NCBI GenBank assembly: GCA_026003255.1
Contig: BPGX01000010.1
Coordinates: forward strand, 1 to 64,000
Source: Bacteroidia bacterium
Lineage (GTDB): Bacteria; Bacteroidota; Bacteroidia; B-17B0; Aurantibacillaceae
Direction of reading: 5' to 3'
Length of the DNA: 64,000 nt
Part shown: positions 17,895 through 27,579 of the stretch, in pieces
Layout of the letters: every line of letters begins with the position of its first letter
How positions within the stretch are numbered: the first letter of the stretch is position 1
Made by a program: the position numbers and the translations under genes
The notes under the pieces: generated by a model
What the model was told of the DNA's origin: nothing
The model's database searches: none
What the model saw: only the letters and a program-made list of their open reading frames with translations

Positions 17895-20246
17895 TCAATC
17901 ATTCATCACCACAATTTTTTTATTAAGTACCTTTTGGTTGATGAATTCTACTTGAAGAAAATAAATTCCATCTGGAATTTTTACATTGAGTTGGAAATTT
18001 TTATCATTAATTTCTTTTAATTCATAAATTTGTTTTCCACTTATATCCAGAATTTTCACAGATTTCATGATTTCATTTGAGAGCAAATTAATCTCATTTG
18101 CAGTTGGATTTGGATAAATTAGTACTTCATTATCCCCTACATTTACTTCGTTTACACTGGTAATATTCACTGTCTTTCTCACTAAAAAATCATCAAAATA
18201 AAATCCGTCTTCTGTACCATAGATATCAGATGTCAATACAAATTTGAACAACACATTATTACCCACATAAGGCGTTAAGTCAATCTCTTCTTTTACCCAA
18301 TCGGTTTGTTTGCCATCGTAAACAGGATTAGTGCCGCCAAAAGAAGATGGTGGCGTTTGATATTTAGAGCATAATGCTGTCCATGTACTACCATTATTAG
18401 TGCTAATGTACAAATTCACAAAATCATAATTTTTTTCTGTAACAAACTTTGTATAATATTGAAGATGTGCATAATTAGCATTGGTCAAATCCAGAGCATT
18501 TTTCAAAACAATGTATTTATTGGTATTATTAGAATAATTTCCTGATGGACTATCTGTAATGCTTGAAGGAGATGAAACGGAACTGTTATTTGTTACACCC
18601 CAACCATTGGTATTCCAATTTGAAAGAGAGTTGCCATTATCATAAAGTAGAGTAATTGGAGATCCATATACTTTTTGTATAGTGTCTTGATGTGTGTAAA
18701 ATCCATTATTAATGGCTATAATGTACTTAATCTTTTGCCCTTGAATTAATCCACTAGATAATGTAAAGGGAATAGAGTCCATTATTTTTTGATTGATGCT
18801 AAGCGTATATGCCTTTGGAGTTCCAGTAGATGAAATGCCACTTATGGGTAAAATTGAAACTGTAAAATGTCCATTTCCTGTTACACCCAATCGATGGATA
18901 GAATAATTGATAAAACCATTTGAATTTATGAAGTTATCTTCTTCATCATTTATTGTAGCATAATTTGTGGCTAACAAGCCAAAATGTAGATTTTGATAAA
19001 AAGTTGTTTTACAAATATCTATTATTCTACTTGCGGGTGGCCAGAATCCATCATTGGCAGAGCCAGCTTCTGGAGTGGTAGAAAATATTTTATTCTTGGT
19101 AGTTTGTTCTCCATACATCCAGTCATCACTATCGCCGTTTGTAACATAATTGACGGTCTGGTCACCTGTTCCATACAAGAATCTATCTTCTCTTGTCAAG
19201 TGTTTTCCCCAATTTATAAATGTAATTGAATCAGGCGTTAAATAACTGGCTATGTATCCCCATGGATAAATATACAGATTGCTATAAGTGTGCGCATTTA
19301 AAGCATTGACAAACTGATGTGCTACACAAAAATCCCGCACCGCTTGTGTTTCCGGTTCTGAAAATGGGCCGGTGCCACGATAAGTATCAGAATTGGTATT
19401 AGGAGAAGAACCTACATTATCATAACCCCACATGTATCCATAGTTTCTATTCAAATCTACTCCATAAGTACCATCGCCATTGTTTCTTCTGTTTTTTCTA
19501 AACATTCCACCCCCATTGGGATTGGTAGTACGATTATATTCATAACCATCAGGATTTACACACGGTATAAAATAGAGTTCAGTATTATTTACAAGAAATT
19601 GTACATCAGGATCCGTATTATAATTTTCTAACAAATACCACATAAAGAAAATCAATTGAGACAATGATGCAGGTTCTCTGGAATGGTGGAGCGCTGTATA
19701 AAGCACTTCTGGTTCAGGTTCATCGCTATTGGGATTATCGGATATTTTCACATAATAAATAGGTCTTCCTTGAATACTATTGATTGGACTTATCGGTTGT
19801 TTTACAGTTATTAGATTAGGATACAATAGCGCCATACTATCCAATATCTGATACATTTCATTTAATGTAAAAAATCCGCCCATACTACCTAAATGAAAAT
19901 GAGATGGTTTTTGAAAATTAAACATATCGCAATTACTCATAAAATAAACTTTTTCTGTATTCATTGATTGATTTCTTTCTTGATAGTATCTACTCATATC
20001 TTCAATGAGAATTTCATAATTGACAGATGTTTGCTTAATTAAATTCAATTCGCTTTCAGAAACTTCAGTGATAATGCGTTCATTGGAAAAATGTGCATGG
20101 TCAATCGCTACGCCTTTTTGAGCCAGTTGTAATAATATCTCATTTGGAGAACCTATTAATTGAACACGATAATATTTTTCCTGTGTTTGAGCAGTTATAA
20201 AAATTGAAATTAAAAATATTAACTTCAAGAAGAAAAGTTTTTTCAT
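17895..20246 (-). CDS. Secreted M14 zinc carboxypeptidase with type A T9SS sorting domain
   Basis: A 783-residue exported peptidase. Residues 1-20 are a signal peptide ending in T-A-Q. The M14 catalytic domain (about 120-430) shows the zinc motif H188-x-x-E191 in ALHHSREPAS, a substrate-binding segment NPDGYEYNR followed by GVDLNRNYGY, the third ligand in NALNAHTYSN, and the catalytic Glu in TTPEAGSAND. Beta-sandwich modules follow, including a segment that resembles an immune-inhibitor-A-like domain (FVLTSDIYGTEDGFYFDDF). The last 75 residues (VLIYPNPTANEINL onward) are a type A sorting domain. It would cleave C-terminal residues from peptides outside the cell. It shares its orientation with the giant substrate gene, 162 bases away. 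Confidence 0.92.
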   Translation of the reverse strand: MKKLFFLKLIFLISIFITAQTQEKYYRVQLIGSPNEILLQLAQKGVAIDHAHFSNERIITEVSESELNLIKQTSVNYEILIEDMSRYYQERNQSMNTEKVYFMSNCDMFNFQKPSHFHLGSMGGFFTLNEMYQILDSMALLYPNLITVKQPISPINSIQGRPIYYVKISDNPNSDEPEPEVLYTALHHSREPASLSQLIFFMWYLLENYNTDPDVQFLVNNTELYFIPCVNPDGYEYNRTTNPNGGGMFRKNRRNNGDGTYGVDLNRNYGYMWGYDNVGSSPNTNSDTYRGTGPFSEPETQAVRDFCVAHQFVNALNAHTYSNLYIYPWGYIASYLTPDSITFINWGKHLTREDRFLYGTGDQTVNYVTNGDSDDWMYGEQTTKNKIFSTTPEAGSANDGFWPPASRIIDICKTTFYQNLHFGLLATNYATINDEEDNFINSNGFINYSIHRLGVTGNGHFTVSILPISGISSTGTPKAYTLSINQKIMDSIPFTLSSGLIQGQKIKYIIAINNGFYTHQDTIQKVYGSPITLLYDNGNSLSNWNTNGWGVTNNSSVSSPSSITDSPSGNYSNNTNKYIVLKNALDLTNANYAHLQYYTKFVTEKNYDFVNLYISTNNGSTWTALCSKYQTPPSSFGGTNPVYDGKQTDWVKEEIDLTPYVGNNVLFKFVLTSDIYGTEDGFYFDDFLVRKTVNITSVNEVNVGDNEVLIYPNPTANEINLLSNEIMKSVKILDISGKQIYELKEINDKNFQLNVKIPDGIYFLQVEFINQKVLNKKIVVMND

Positions 20247-20388
20247 ATATTTTTTTGCGGAAATTTAATTAATCATTGTCTAATGTTTTAGCCATAAACT
20301 GTAAATTATGATAAGCGGTTAAAATCCAAATTTATTGGTTACTCCAATTATGTTAGTTGTTATTAAAAAACATTGAATATTTTATCAT

Positions 20389-20396
20389 TATTTTTG
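20389..20396 (+). promoter_or_regulatory. -7 element for the SPOR-domain gene
   Basis: TATTTTTG lies only 9 bases before the ATG at 20406. It falls inside the longer open frame that begins at 20373, which argues that 20406 is the true start and that the message is almost leaderless. Confidence 0.5.
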
Positions 20397-20405
20397 CGAA
20401 AAAAA

Positions 20406-21242
20406 ATGAGATACTTTTTTGTACTTGGTTTTATATTATTCTACATTCATCATTTAGTTTCACAAATTAGTATTTTAAGCAAATTTAATGGCACTGCTAA
20501 TGCAGGTAGCAAAGGTGAATTAGAAGTTTTTATTACCAAAAATAACATCAATAGTTTTGCTAAATATCAATTAGAATTCCCAGATGGAATAAGCGTTTCA
20601 GATATAGACAATCAGGGGGGAAATTTTACAATAGAAGGGAATAAAGCGAAAATAGTTTGGATCAATTTACCAAAAGAAAAAAGTTTTACCATAAAATTAA
20701 AAATAACCTTTACAGAACAGGTTACATTCCCTGTAACACTTTATCAAAAATTCTATTATCTGGAAAATAGTATTAAAAAAGAAATTTCAGCAGAACCTCT
20801 TATTATTCAAAAATCGGAAAGCGTGACAATGGAAATAAAAAGCAGCGAGAATAAAAATGAAAACATTACAATAACAACTAGCCAACAAGAGTATTCAACC
20901 AAACCTAAATCACAAAAAGAAGAAAAAAAAGCCACACACACAGCAACCACTTCTGATATTCAAAAAACATCATCTCAAAACAATACGACAAATAACAAAA
21001 ATACCTCGTCAGAATATACTTACAAAATACAAGTAGCTGCAAGCCCTACAAAGCCCGACATTTCTGCTTTCTCCAATCTTGGAAAAGTGGAAGTTATGCA
21101 ACATAAAGGCATGTATAAGGTACTAATTGATAAAGAATTCACTTCAAAAGAAGAAGCATTACAATACAGAGAACAAGTGATGCAAAAAGGTTATTCAGGC
21201 GCTTTTTTAGTTAAATTTCAAAATGGTCAAAGAGTAAATTAA
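20406..21242 (+). CDS. SPOR-domain secreted protein
   Basis: A 278-residue protein from the chosen ATG, M-R-Y-F-F-V-L-G-F, which begins a signal peptide ending near V-S-Q. The frame extends 11 codons upstream, but a -7 promoter element lies within that extension. Residues about 20-135 form a beta-rich domain. Residues about 150-205 are a low-complexity Lys/Ser/Thr/Gln linker. Residues about 208-278 (YTKIQVAAS-like, from YTYKIQVAASPTKP to GAFLVKF) are a SPOR domain, a fold that binds denuded peptidoglycan glycan strands. Probably a periplasmic or outer-membrane protein linked to cell-envelope biology. Confidence 0.8.
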   Translation: MRYFFVLGFILFYIHHLVSQISILSKFNGTANAGSKGELEVFITKNNINSFAKYQLEFPDGISVSDIDNQGGNFTIEGNKAKIVWINLPKEKSFTIKLKITFTEQVTFPVTLYQKFYYLENSIKKEISAEPLIIQKSESVTMEIKSSENKNENITITTSQQEYSTKPKSQKEEKKATHTATTSDIQKTSSQNNTTNNKNTSSEYTYKIQVAASPTKPDISAFSNLGKVEVMQHKGMYKVLIDKEFTSKEEALQYREQVMQKGYSGAFLVKFQNGQRVN

Positions 21243-21251
21243 AAATTTTAA

Positions 21252-21596
21252 CTATCGCACTTTCCTTTTGTACTTAAACCACCGTATCAAAAAAAACTCT
21301 CTTTTATTCTCATTATACATTTTTGCCTTCTTTAAAGTTTTTTTCATTCGCTTGTAAGTTTTTTTATCCTGTAATTGCTTGTGGTGTTTTTTAATTCGCT
21401 TTTTCTCCATTCGTTCAATCTTTCTCTTTTCTCTTGCTTCTTTCCGCTCTTCACGGGCAATATACCTTTCTTTTTGAATTTCTGCTTTGGTTTTGCCTTG
21501 ATATTTAAATGCTTCTAAATAACGAATCTGTGCTGAACACAACGACACTTTCATCAGAAAAATAAAGAAAAAAATTATGTAGTTAACTTGTTTCAT
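21252..21596 (-). CDS. Small, very basic exported hypothetical protein
   Basis: A 114-residue protein with a signal peptide (residues 1-22, ending C-S-A-Q) followed by a Lys/Arg/Glu-rich helical body. About half of the mature residues are charged, and a repeated E-R-K-E-A-R-E-K-R-K pattern suggests one long charged helix. I do not recognise a family. The start is supported by the signal peptide. It is convergent with the SPOR gene (9-base gap) and divergent from ligA. A structural or nucleic-acid-binding role would be guesswork. Confidence 0.55.
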   Translation of the reverse strand: MKQVNYIIFFFIFLMKVSLCSAQIRYLEAFKYQGKTKAEIQKERYIAREERKEAREKRKIERMEKKRIKKHHKQLQDKKTYKRMKKTLKKAKMYNENKREFFLIRWFKYKRKVR

Positions 21597-21638
21597 TCAT
21601 CACAAATATAAGTATTTTTTACTGAAACATTAAATCTT

Positions 21639-21646
21639 TACTTTTG
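21639..21646 (+). promoter_or_regulatory. -7 element upstream of ligA
   Basis: TACTTTTG matches TAnnTTTG and lies 25 bases before the ligA ATG. Confidence 0.45.
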
Positions 21647-21671
21647 TTGCGAAGAATATTAAACATTCATT

Positions 21672-23681
21672 ATGAACAAAGAAGAGATAATCAAAAGAAT
21701 GCAGGAATTAGCCGAACAAATAGAAGAACACAACTATCGTTATTATGTATTGGATAAACCCACTATTAGCGATTATGAATTTGATAAATTATTAGAAGAA
21801 TTACAACATTTAGAAAAACAATATCCTGATTTAGTTTTACCCAATTCTCCCACTCAACGAGTTGGCGGCACCATCACAAAAATTTTTCCAACTGTTAAGC
21901 ATCAATACCCTATGCTTTCTTTATCCAATACGTATTCTATTGAGGAACTGAATGAATTTGACCGTCGTGAGAAAGAATTATTAGAACTGCCATTGCATCA
22001 TAAAGTAGAATATGTTTGTGAATTGAAAATTGATGGATTGAGTATTAGTTTAATTTACGAAAATGGATTATTGGTTCGTGCAGTAACTCGTGGCGATGGA
22101 ATACAGGGTGATGATGTTACTACTAATGCAAAGACAATTCGTTCTATTCCATTAAAACTCAAAGGAAATTATTTGAAAAAATTTGAAGTGCGAGGTGAAA
22201 TATTTATGCCTATCAAAGTATTTGAAAAACTCAACAAAGAACGAGAAGAAGTAGGCGATGAGCCATTTGCCAATCCCCGCAACGCCGCATCGGGCACTAT
22301 GAAATTACAGGACTCTTCTGAAGTCGCCAAACGTCATTTAGATGCCTTTCTGTATTATCTTTTGAGCGATGAACTCCCCTACTCTACTCACTGGGAATCA
22401 TTGAAACACCTGAAAGAATGGGGATTTAAGGTGAATGAAAATACCGAACTATGTCATGGTATTGATGAAGTAAAAAGATACATTGAAAAATGGGAAGACA
22501 AACGATGGCATTTGCCTTATGAAACAGACGGCGTAGTCGTTAAAGTAAACGACCTGAAATATCAGAAAACACTTGGAAACACCGCCAAATCACCACGTTG
22601 GGCAGTGGCATTCAAGTACAAACCAGAGCAAGCAACTACTCAACTTTTGAGTATCTCTTATCAAGTAGGAAGAACTGGAGTTGTAACGCCTGTAGCCAAC
22701 CTTGAACCGGTACTTTTAGCAGGTACAAAAGTTAAACGTGCTTCCTTGCACAATGCCGATATTATTGAAAAACTGGACTTACACGAACACGATTATGTCA
22801 TCGTTGAAAAAGGCGGAGAAATCATTCCTAAAATTGTAGGAGTAGATAAATCAAAACGAACTCTGTTTAGCCACAAGATAAAATTTATTACACATTGTCC
22901 GGAATGTGGCACCAAACTTGTCCGCAATGAAGACGAGGCAGCTTATTATTGTCCAAATGAATTTGGTTGTCGTCCGCAAATTATTGGAAAAATTGTCCAC
23001 TTTGTATCCCGCAAGGCAATGGACATTCAGAGTTTGGGCGAAGAAACGATTGAATTATTATACAATCATCATCTTATTAAAAATGTTGCAGATTTATATG
23101 AATTAAAAGTTGAACAAATTGTACCATTAGAACGAATGGGCGAAAAATCGGCACAAAATATTATTAACGGAATTGAAGAAAGTAAAAAGCGACCATTTGA
23201 AAGAGTTTTGTTTGGGCTTGGAATTCGTCATGTTGGTGAAACATTGGCTAAAAAGATAGCAAGAAATGCCGGGTCTATTGAATGTTTACAACAAATGTCG
23301 GAAGAAGAACTTATGCAAATTGAAGATGTAGGAGAAACGATTGCTCATTCCATAAAAGATTTCTTTTCTAAAAAACAAAACATTGAATTGATTGAACGTT
23401 TGAAAAAACATGGATTGCAATTTGAAATTGAGAAAAATTTTCATCAATCTGATAAATTAAAAGGTTTGACGATTGTTATATCCGGAACATTCAAAAGATG
23501 GAGCCGGGATGAATTAAAAGAACTCATTGAACGTAATGGGGGGAAAAATACTTCTTCGGTTAGTAAGAAAACTTCCTTCCTTTTAGCGGGCGAAGATCCG
23601 GGACCAGAAAAAATGAAAAAGGCAAGAGAATTGGGAGTTAAGATATTAAACGAAGAAGAATTTGCAAAAGTGGTATCCTAA
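21672..23681 (+). CDS. ligA: NAD-dependent DNA ligase LigA
   Basis: A 669-residue enzyme that seals nicks in DNA during replication and repair using NAD. The order of domains is standard: N-terminal Ia region (NYRYYVLDKPTISDYEFD), adenylation domain with the K-x-D-G lysine in CELKIDGLS near residue 118, OB fold, a four-cysteine zinc finger (CPECGTKL to NEFGC, about residues 412-437), helix-hairpin-helix repeats (LGIRHVGETLAKKIA and QIEDVGETIAHSI), and a C-terminal BRCT domain (LKGLTIVISGTFK). Length is normal and no residue is missing. It stands alone, followed by nuoG with its own promoter. Confidence 0.97.
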   Translation: MNKEEIIKRMQELAEQIEEHNYRYYVLDKPTISDYEFDKLLEELQHLEKQYPDLVLPNSPTQRVGGTITKIFPTVKHQYPMLSLSNTYSIEELNEFDRREKELLELPLHHKVEYVCELKIDGLSISLIYENGLLVRAVTRGDGIQGDDVTTNAKTIRSIPLKLKGNYLKKFEVRGEIFMPIKVFEKLNKEREEVGDEPFANPRNAASGTMKLQDSSEVAKRHLDAFLYYLLSDELPYSTHWESLKHLKEWGFKVNENTELCHGIDEVKRYIEKWEDKRWHLPYETDGVVVKVNDLKYQKTLGNTAKSPRWAVAFKYKPEQATTQLLSISYQVGRTGVVTPVANLEPVLLAGTKVKRASLHNADIIEKLDLHEHDYVIVEKGGEIIPKIVGVDKSKRTLFSHKIKFITHCPECGTKLVRNEDEAAYYCPNEFGCRPQIIGKIVHFVSRKAMDIQSLGEETIELLYNHHLIKNVADLYELKVEQIVPLERMGEKSAQNIINGIEESKKRPFERVLFGLGIRHVGETLAKKIARNAGSIECLQQMSEEELMQIEDVGETIAHSIKDFFSKKQNIELIERLKKHGLQFEIEKNFHQSDKLKGLTIVISGTFKRWSRDELKELIERNGGKNTSSVSKKTSFLLAGEDPGPEKMKKARELGVKILNEEEFAKVVS

Positions 23682-23724
23682 AAAAAGATTTACTTTTTTG
23701 CTAAAAAGTAATAGAAAATTGATG

Positions 23725-23732
23725 TACATTTG
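23725..23732 (+). promoter_or_regulatory. -7 element upstream of nuoG
   Basis: TACATTTG matches TAnnTTTG and lies 22 bases before the nuoG ATG, in the 72-base gap after ligA. Confidence 0.45.
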
Positions 23733-23753
23733 CCCTCTAACAAAGTTTGAATT

Positions 23754-24743
23754 ATGCCAGTTATAAAAATTGATGGCAAAGAAATTGAAGTTCCGAAAGG
23801 AACAACCATTCTTCAAGCAGCCAGATTGTTAGGTAAAGATTATGCACCACCCGCTATGTGTTATTACAGCAAAGTAAAAGGCACAGGTGGTTTTTGCAGA
23901 ACTTGTTTAGTGAAAGTTACCAAGAGTTCGGCACAAAATCCCAATCCAATGCCCAAGTTGGTGGCATCTTGTAGAACGGAGGTAATGGACGGAATGGAAG
24001 TGGAAAACTTTACTAATCCGGAAGTTTTAGAAGCCAGAAAAGGTGTGGTGGAATTCTTGTTAATCAACCATCCATTGGATTGTCCGATTTGCGACCAGGC
24101 CGGTGAATGTAAATTACAAGATTTATCCTATGAACACGGCGCCGCACAAGGAAGATATGAGTTTGTCCGCAGAGAATTTGAACCTATTGACATTGGTGAT
24201 AAGATTCAATTACACATGAAACGTTGTATTCACTGTTACAGGTGTATTAAAACGGTGGAACAATTAGCGCCAGAACATCGTGTACATGGTATGATACATC
24301 GTGGCGATAGTTCAGAAATTTCCACTTACATACAAAATGCTATCGACCACGAATATAGTGGTAATATAATTGATGTTTGTCCAGTAGGTGCCTTGACGGA
24401 TAAAACTTTCCGATTTAAGAGTCGTGTGTGGTTTACAAAGCCGGTAGATGCGCATCGCAACTGCAGTAAATGTTGTGGGAAAGTGCGCTTGTGGCTAAAG
24501 GGTGAAGAGGTATTGAGAGTTACTGCCAGAATGGACGAATGGGGAGAAGTTGAGGATTTTATATGCAACGAATGTCGTTTTGAAAAAAAGAAAAAATCGG
24601 ATTGGATCATAGAAGGTCCTTCTAAAATCAGCAGAAAATCGGTTATTTCAATCAATCACTATCAACACCTGAACGAATTAAAAGTTCAGGTCATGAAACA
24701 ACAAAAAGCATTGGGCTTTATTCCATTCAATAAAAGACCTTAA
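23754..24743 (+). CDS. nuoG: NADH-quinone oxidoreductase subunit G, short form
   Basis: A 329-residue iron-sulfur subunit of respiratory complex I. It has an N-terminal [2Fe-2S] ferredoxin domain (CYYSKVKGTGGFCRTC), the His-Cys [4Fe-4S] motif (HPLDCPICDQAGEC), a further cluster set (RCIHCYRC and DVCPVGAL) and a Cys-rich segment (NCSKCCG and ICNEC). The molybdopterin-oxidoreductase domain of the long NuoG is absent; Bacteroidota commonly have this short form, so it is not a truncation here. It carries electrons from NADH towards the quinone site. nuoH follows after 11 bases and nuoI 11 bases later, a clear operon. Confidence 0.9.
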   Translation: MPVIKIDGKEIEVPKGTTILQAARLLGKDYAPPAMCYYSKVKGTGGFCRTCLVKVTKSSAQNPNPMPKLVASCRTEVMDGMEVENFTNPEVLEARKGVVEFLLINHPLDCPICDQAGECKLQDLSYEHGAAQGRYEFVRREFEPIDIGDKIQLHMKRCIHCYRCIKTVEQLAPEHRVHGMIHRGDSSEISTYIQNAIDHEYSGNIIDVCPVGALTDKTFRFKSRVWFTKPVDAHRNCSKCCGKVRLWLKGEEVLRVTARMDEWGEVEDFICNECRFEKKKKSDWIIEGPSKISRKSVISINHYQHLNELKVQVMKQQKALGFIPFNKRP

Positions 24744-24754
24744 AATACTTTACT

Positions 24755-25819
24755 ATGGCTTTATCAACATTTTTGATTGTAAAAATTTTGCTTTGTATTA
24801 TTGTGTTTGCAATATCATTAGGAGTTGCAGCTTATTCCACTTTGTGGGAACGTAAGTTTGCGGCGTTTTTACAAGATAGAATTGGTCCCAACAGAGCAGG
24901 ACCCGGCGGAATTTTTCAACCATTAGCCGATGGTGGTAAGTTGTTCTTTAAGGAAGAAATTATTCCTGATGTATCAAACAAATTTCTGTTTGTTTTAGGT
25001 CCCAGTTTGTTTATGATAACTGCATTAATGACGGGAGTGGTTATCCCATGGGGTAAAGATTTTATATGGAATGGACAAAAAATCGCTCTTCAGATTACGG
25101 ACATTAATGTAGGCGTGTTGTATTTATTGGGTGTTGTTTCTATTGGTGTGTATGGGATTATGATTGGAGGATGGGCATCAAATAACAAATACGCTTTGCT
25201 TGGTGCGTTACGGGCTTCATCACAAATGATTAGTTATGAGATTGCGATGGGCATTTCTATCATTGCACTTATCATTTCTGCTGGTGGAACATTGAGTTTA
25301 AAAGAAATTGTTGAAAATCAGGATGTAGGCATGGCGAACTTCGTATATCAACCTTTGGGATTTTTAATTTTCTTTGTATGTGCTTTGGCTGAGGCCAATC
25401 GTGCGCCTTTTGATTTACCTGAAACAGAGAGTGAATTAGTCGGGGGTTATCATACGGAGTACTCTTCTATGAAGTTGGGTTTATACTTGTTTGCAGAATA
25501 CATCAATATGTTTATTTCATCGGCTGTGATGAGTGCGTTGTATTTTGGTGGTTACAATTTTCCTTTTGCACAAGAAGTTTATTCAGCATTGGGATTGCAA
25601 GAAGGAAGTATAGCCATTAGTTTAATTGGAGCAGCGGTATATTTTATCAAGATTGTTATTTTCATTAATGTATTTATGTGGATAAGATGGACATTGCCAA
25701 GATTTCGTTTTGACCAGTTAATGAACTTAGGATGGAGATATTTGATACCATTATCTTTATTTAATTTAGTGCTGACAATAGTAATAGAATATTTTAGGGG
25801 TAATATAAATTTTCAATAA
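24755..25819 (+). CDS. nuoH: NADH-quinone oxidoreductase subunit H
   Basis: A 354-residue membrane subunit of complex I with about eight transmembrane helices. It lies at the junction between the peripheral arm and the proton-pumping arm and forms much of the quinone tunnel. Family signatures are visible: ERKFAAFLQDRIGPNRAGP near residue 30, the acidic loop EANRAPFDLPETESELVGG near residue 215, and the C-terminal WIRWTLPRFRFDQLM. Second gene of the nuoGHI operon. Confidence 0.96.
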   Translation: MALSTFLIVKILLCIIVFAISLGVAAYSTLWERKFAAFLQDRIGPNRAGPGGIFQPLADGGKLFFKEEIIPDVSNKFLFVLGPSLFMITALMTGVVIPWGKDFIWNGQKIALQITDINVGVLYLLGVVSIGVYGIMIGGWASNNKYALLGALRASSQMISYEIAMGISIIALIISAGGTLSLKEIVENQDVGMANFVYQPLGFLIFFVCALAEANRAPFDLPETESELVGGYHTEYSSMKLGLYLFAEYINMFISSAVMSALYFGGYNFPFAQEVYSALGLQEGSIAISLIGAAVYFIKIVIFINVFMWIRWTLPRFRFDQLMNLGWRYLIPLSLFNLVLTIVIEYFRGNINFQ

Positions 25820-25830
25820 ACTAAACTCTT

Positions 25831-26451
25831 ATGCTTTCACTCACAAATCGCAAAAAGATAGTAAGTAACAAAGAGCAAAACTTTTCAGAAAAAATTTATC
25901 TGCCGGGAGTTCTCAAAGGGATGAGTATAACCATTCGTCATTTATTCAAAAAGAAAGCAACCATTCAATATCCGGAAGAAAAAAGACCATTAAGTCCTGT
26001 TTTTAGAGGAAGACATGTTTTAAAGAGAGACGAAAATGGGGCAGAACGATGCACAGCGTGTGGATTGTGTGCTCTGGCTTGTCCGGCTGAAGCCATTACC
26101 ATGGTAGCAGCAGAACGAAAGCCCGGAGAAGAACATTTGTATAGAGAAGAAAAATATGCCAAAGAATATTACATCAACATGTTAAGATGTATATTCTGCG
26201 GTTTGTGTGAAGAAGCGTGTCCCAAAGAAGCTATTTTCCTCACAGATAGAATTGTAGATACAGAATTCTGGAGAGAAGATTTTATTTATGGAAAAGATAA
26301 ATTAGTTGAACCAATAGAAAAAGACAAGAGAATTGATGTAACGAAAAGACAAACTCCGGCTGTTCTGGCATTTAAGAAAATTCCGGGTTTAAGACACAAT
26401 GTTCTTTATGAACCTAAAAAATTAAAAGAGAAAAAACATCATCAACATTAA
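25831..26451 (+). CDS. nuoI: NADH-quinone oxidoreductase subunit I
   Basis: A 206-residue subunit of complex I with two [4Fe-4S] ferredoxin motifs, CTACGLCALACP near residue 74 and CIFCGLCEEACP near 119, which pass electrons to the terminal cluster next to the quinone site. The N-terminal helix GVLKGMSITIRHLFKKK is typical of NuoI. It is the last gene of the nuoGHI block; the membrane-arm genes that would normally follow (nuoJKLMN) are replaced by an M42 peptidase gene 15 bases on. Confidence 0.95.
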   Translation: MLSLTNRKKIVSNKEQNFSEKIYLPGVLKGMSITIRHLFKKKATIQYPEEKRPLSPVFRGRHVLKRDENGAERCTACGLCALACPAEAITMVAAERKPGEEHLYREEKYAKEYYINMLRCIFCGLCEEACPKEAIFLTDRIVDTEFWREDFIYGKDKLVEPIEKDKRIDVTKRQTPAVLAFKKIPGLRHNVLYEPKKLKEKKHHQH

Positions 26452-26466
26452 AATAAATTTTGAACT

Positions 26467-27570
26467 ATGAAAAAATCTGATAAAAAGAAAAATCAAGTAT
26501 TTACTGATAAATCAAGAGAGTTTTTATTCAAATATATCAATAATTCTTCTCCAACGGGCTATGAAGCATCCGGCCAACAAATCTGGCTGGATTATTTAAA
26601 GCCCTATATTGATGATTATATTGTAGACAATTATGGTTCTGTAGCCGCCATTATCAATCCCGGACAAGATTACAAAGTAGTAATTGAGGCACATGCGGAT
26701 GAAATTAGCTGGTATGTCAATTATATTACGAACGATGGCTTTATTTATGTTTGTAGAAATGGAGGAAGTGACCATCAAATAGCGCCGTCTAAACGAGTAA
26801 ATATCTATACAGAAAAAGGTATTGTGAAGGGCATCTTTGGATGGCCAGCCATTCATGTAAGAGAACCGGGTAAAGAAGAACCGCCAACACTAAAAAATAT
26901 CTTTGTGGATGTAGGATGCAGTTCAAAAAAGGAAGTAGAAAAATTAGGCATTCATGTGGGATGTGTGATGACGTATGAGGATGAATTGATAGAACTAAAC
27001 GAGAAATTTTTGGTTGGGAGAGCGTTAGATAACCGCATCGGGGGCTTTATGATTGCACAGGTTGCCAGATTATTGGTAGAAAATGGAATAAAACTGCCTT
27101 ATACTTTATACATTGTAAATTCTGTTCAGGAAGAAATTGGTTTAAGAGGTGCTGAAATGATTTCAAGAAGAATAAAGCCCGATGTGGCCATTATTACAGA
27201 TGTATGCCACGATACACAAACACCGATGATGGATAAAAAAGTACAGGGAGATATTGCTTGCGGGAAAGGGCCCGTATTGAGCTATGCGCCTGCTGTTCAG
27301 AACAATGTATTGAAACAAATTATAGATACTGCTCATAAAGAAAAAATTGAATTTCAGCGTCTGGCATCTTCTCGTTCTACCGGAACAGATACAGATGCCT
27401 TTGCTTACAGTGCGGAAGGAGTGCCATCAGCATTAATTTCATTACCTTTGAGATATATGCATACTACAAATGAAACGGTTCATAAAGATGATATTGAAAA
27501 TGTTGTGTGGTTAATGTACCATACTTTACGAAACATTAAGAAGAATCAGGATTTTCGTTATATTAAATAA
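26467..27570 (+). CDS. M42 family metallopeptidase (glutamyl aminopeptidase-like)
   Basis: A 367-residue cytoplasmic aminopeptidase of the tetrahedral M42 family, which trims short peptides. Metal ligands and catalytic residues are visible in order: His in IEAHADEI, bridging Asp in GRALDNRIGG, the catalytic and ligand Glu pair in VQEEIGLRGA, Asp in ITDVCHD, and the final His in LRYMHTTNE. It starts 15 bases after nuoI and 9 bases before the next gene, so it is probably read through from the nuo promoter, although nothing connects it to complex I function. Confidence 0.9.
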   Translation: MKKSDKKKNQVFTDKSREFLFKYINNSSPTGYEASGQQIWLDYLKPYIDDYIVDNYGSVAAIINPGQDYKVVIEAHADEISWYVNYITNDGFIYVCRNGGSDHQIAPSKRVNIYTEKGIVKGIFGWPAIHVREPGKEEPPTLKNIFVDVGCSSKKEVEKLGIHVGCVMTYEDELIELNEKFLVGRALDNRIGGFMIAQVARLLVENGIKLPYTLYIVNSVQEEIGLRGAEMISRRIKPDVAIITDVCHDTQTPMMDKKVQGDIACGKGPVLSYAPAVQNNVLKQIIDTAHKEKIEFQRLASSRSTGTDTDAFAYSAEGVPSALISLPLRYMHTTNETVHKDDIENVVWLMYHTLRNIKKNQDFRYIK

Positions 27571-27579
27571 AATCAAAAG

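Noticed and set aside
23754-24743. Truncated nuoG pseudogene
   Set aside because: The frame ends cleanly before nuoH, all cluster cysteines are present, and the short form is usual in Bacteroidota.
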